A DNA stretch of 6,658 nt from Acetatifactor sp. (GTDB lineage: Bacteria; Bacillota; Clostridia; Lachnospirales; Lachnospiraceae), in assembly GCA_024699575.1 (NCBI GenBank), contig JAILPF010000259.1, positions 1 to 6,658 of the forward strand. The letters run 5' to 3'. The notes beneath the pieces were generated by a model. That model saw only the letters and a list, made by a program, of their open reading frames with translations, searched no databases and was not told the origin of the DNA. Shown piece by piece: positions 5,906 to 6,658 of the stretch (position 1 is its first letter; each line of letters opens with the position of its first letter). Made by a program: the position numbers and the translations under genes.

Positions 5906-6004
5906 GACTTTAATCTATAAGCATATGCAAAATCAATTCAGCTTATCTATCAAGAATGCACAGACACATAAGACCTACTGGCTTATCGCTGTGCATCCAC
6001 ACAG

Positions 6005-6067
6005 CTACAAGCAAATACGTCCTGATGAAATGAGCATAATTTGAATAATAGATAGGCTGCTAATCAT
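6005..6067 (-). CDS. Possible 20-residue leader peptide
   Basis: This is a short ORF inside the leader RNA: ATG at 6065-6067, TAG at 6005-6007, encoding MISSLSIIQIM then LISSGRICL. AAAGGA (6082-6077) lies 9 bases upstream, a plausible ribosome binding site. The peptide is rich in isoleucine and serine (six Ile, five Ser of 20). The stop codon ends 6 bases before hairpin 2 of the RNA, so a ribosome paused near the end would cover the 5' arm of that hairpin. A nested alternative is ATG at 6089-6087, giving only nine codons and no good site. A 20-codon frame can occur by chance, and it overlaps hairpin 1, so the coding role is an inference from position. Confidence 0.4.
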   Translation of the reverse strand: MISSLSIIQIMLISSGRICL

Positions 6068-6102
6068 TTAATCGGTTCCTTTCGTTCATAATAGTTTTCA
6101 TA

Positions 6103-6131
6103 AAAATATCACCCGAATTTCAAAATGTCAA
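6103..6131 (-). promoter_or_regulatory. Near-consensus sigma-A promoter of the leader RNA
   Basis: On the minus strand TTGACA (6131-6126) is followed after exactly 17 bp by TATTTT (6108-6103), with an extended -10 TG (TGA-TATTTT). It lies 20 bp beyond the stop codon of the upstream nuclease gene. Transcription would begin near 6096-6097. The perfect -35 and the TGn element predict strong expression. It is the only strong promoter I see for the acetyltransferase operon. Confidence 0.8.
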
Positions 6132-6150
6132 GACAATATTCAGAAATATA

Positions 6151-6658
6151 TCAAAGTATTTTTTCAAAATCCTCTACGCTTTCTGCAACAACAGCTTCTG
6201 AAAACAGTTTATCCAACTGTTTTTCATCCTTCATGTTTCTAATCAGCACGGTAAGTTCCGGCGAAACTTCCCCCTTTGATGCCAATACTCGAATTAGGCA
6301 ATCAGCTTTTGCAGACAATTTTCCCCTCTCCATGCCTTGCTCTATACCACGCTCGACTCCCCTATCAAATACATAGGCATCTTCTGCATTTCTATCTCTA
6401 CGACGCTTTCTATTATCCTGTATAATAGCTCTCATATTTTTACTCAAGCTCATTTCTCGTATCATCTCCATCGCTCTTAAAATTCCAGGATTGTCTGTTT
6501 TAATTGCATCTAAATCTTCCAAGCTCTCAGCATTAAATAGCTGAATCCATTCATCCACCGCACTCATTCCGTACCCCTTCTTTCTAAGTTCAATGACATG
6601 TATTTCCAATAAATCCGAGAAAACCTTTCCTTTTTTGCTTCTCAATTTGAAACTTGTA
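6151..6658 (-). CDS. PDDEXK_2/Rpn-type nuclease or transposase-like protein (partial, N-terminus off the right edge)
   Basis: The frame is open from the right edge to a TGA at 6151-6153, giving 168 visible residues; the true start lies outside the window. The first residues, SFKLRS then KVFSDLLEIHVIELRKK, match the end of the PD-(D/E)XK fold in the PDDEXK_2 family (annotated as Rpn recombination-promoting nuclease or putative transposase). The expected second half follows: a helical middle part and a glycine-arginine repeat RGVERGIEQGMERGK typical of the C-terminal tail of these proteins, then an acidic helix to the end. The catalytic PD and (D/E)xK residues would be upstream and cannot be checked. 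In related E. coli proteins the activity is DNA cleavage promoting RecA-independent recombination. No terminal inverted repeats are seen near it. A typical member is about 280-320 residues, so roughly half is present. Confidence 0.85.
   Translation of the reverse strand, partial: TSFKLRSKKGKVFSDLLEIHVIELRKKGYGMSAVDEWIQLFNAESLEDLDAIKTDNPGILRAMEMIREMSLSKNMRAIIQDNRKRRRDRNAEDAYVFDRGVERGIEQGMERGKLSAKADCLIRVLASKGEVSPELTVLIRNMKDEKQLDKLFSEAVVAESVEDFEKIL

Larger units (their letters stand above)
5876..6097 (-). ncRNA. Structured leader RNA or small RNA, family not recognised
   Basis: About 220 nt lie between a near-consensus promoter and an intrinsic terminator on the minus strand. Predicted pairings by eye are as follows. 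A basal stem joins CAGC-C-TATCTAT (6059-6048) to ATAGATA-A-GCTG (5950-5939). Hairpin 1 is CAAATTATG (6043-6035) with CGTATTTG (6019-6012), with one bulge. Hairpin 2 is GGATGCACAG (5998-5989) with CTGTGCATTC (5963-5954), extended by ATAAG/CTTAT (5986-5982/5972-5968). Competing pairings exist: GCTGTG/CACAGC (6005-6000/5993-5988), ATAAGC/GCTTAT (5946-5941/5922-5917), and a possible antiterminator (5967-5958 with 5905-5895). The multiple exclusive folds plus a terminator upstream of an operon suggest attenuation or a riboswitch. A trans-acting small RNA is the alternative. I see no T-box, cobalamin, c-di-GMP or ydaO signature. The transcript start is estimated from the -10 position. Confidence 0.6.

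Noticed and set aside
5876..6097. T-box, 6S RNA, ydaO or c-di-GMP riboswitch as identity of the structured RNA.
   Set aside because: I see no AGGGTGGNACCGCG T-box core and no recognisable c-di-GMP or ydaO core. The fold is a branched structure rather than the long rod with a central bubble expected for 6S, although 6S cannot be excluded without a covariance search.
5708..6150. Insertion sequence ends linked to the PDDEXK_2 gene.
   Set aside because: I found no terminal inverted repeats or target duplication bracketing this gene within the window. PDDEXK_2/Rpn proteins are commonly single genes rather than parts of a classical insertion sequence.

Overview
The window looks like chromosome of a Gram-positive gut anaerobe of the Lachnospiraceae type (Clostridia). 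The reasons are a moderate to low GC content, strong AGGAGG-type ribosome binding sites, a KtrAB-type potassium system, a PDDEXK_2/Rpn-type nuclease, and small accessory enzymes typical of that group. This assignment is an inference from protein style; no taxonomic marker gene is present.

Left part (1-2489, minus strand): an apparent operon ktrB (K+ channel subunit), ktrA (RCK regulatory subunit), then an acyltransferase-like gene that runs off the left edge. Spacings are 15-22 bp. A 158-bp divergent intergenic region (2490-2647) follows. It contains a perfect 11-bp inverted repeat whose two arms each end in an extended -10-like box, so the same palindrome may serve ktrB (minus) and a small HExxH protein (plus, 2648-3154). 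That gene ends in a weak terminator that contains its own stop codon.

Middle part (3165-5707, minus strand): three genes in one probable operon, read from right to left. Two are tandem two-part GNAT acetyltransferases (4841-5707 and 4021-4824) and the third is a PHP-domain phosphatase of the histidinol-phosphatase type (3165-3965). In all three genes I chose a start shorter than the longest open frame, because of ribosome binding sites or family length.

Right part (5708-6150): 443 bp without an ordinary gene, but dense in signals. It carries, on the minus strand, a near-consensus sigma-A promoter (TTGACA, 17 bp, TGn-TATTTT), about 220 nt of strongly foldable RNA with a possible 20-codon leader ORF, and a 9-bp GC-rich intrinsic terminator with a U tract. 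A second block of nested short palindromes (5721-5872) lies between the terminator and the first acetyltransferase. One arm of the main RNA hairpin can instead pair with the 5' arm of the terminator, which is the geometry of a transcription attenuator. My best reading is a leader RNA controlling the GNAT-GNAT-PHP operon. A stand-alone small RNA is the main alternative. I do not recognise it as a named RNA family. The window closes with the C-terminal part of a PDDEXK_2/Rpn-type nuclease gene (6151 to the right edge).
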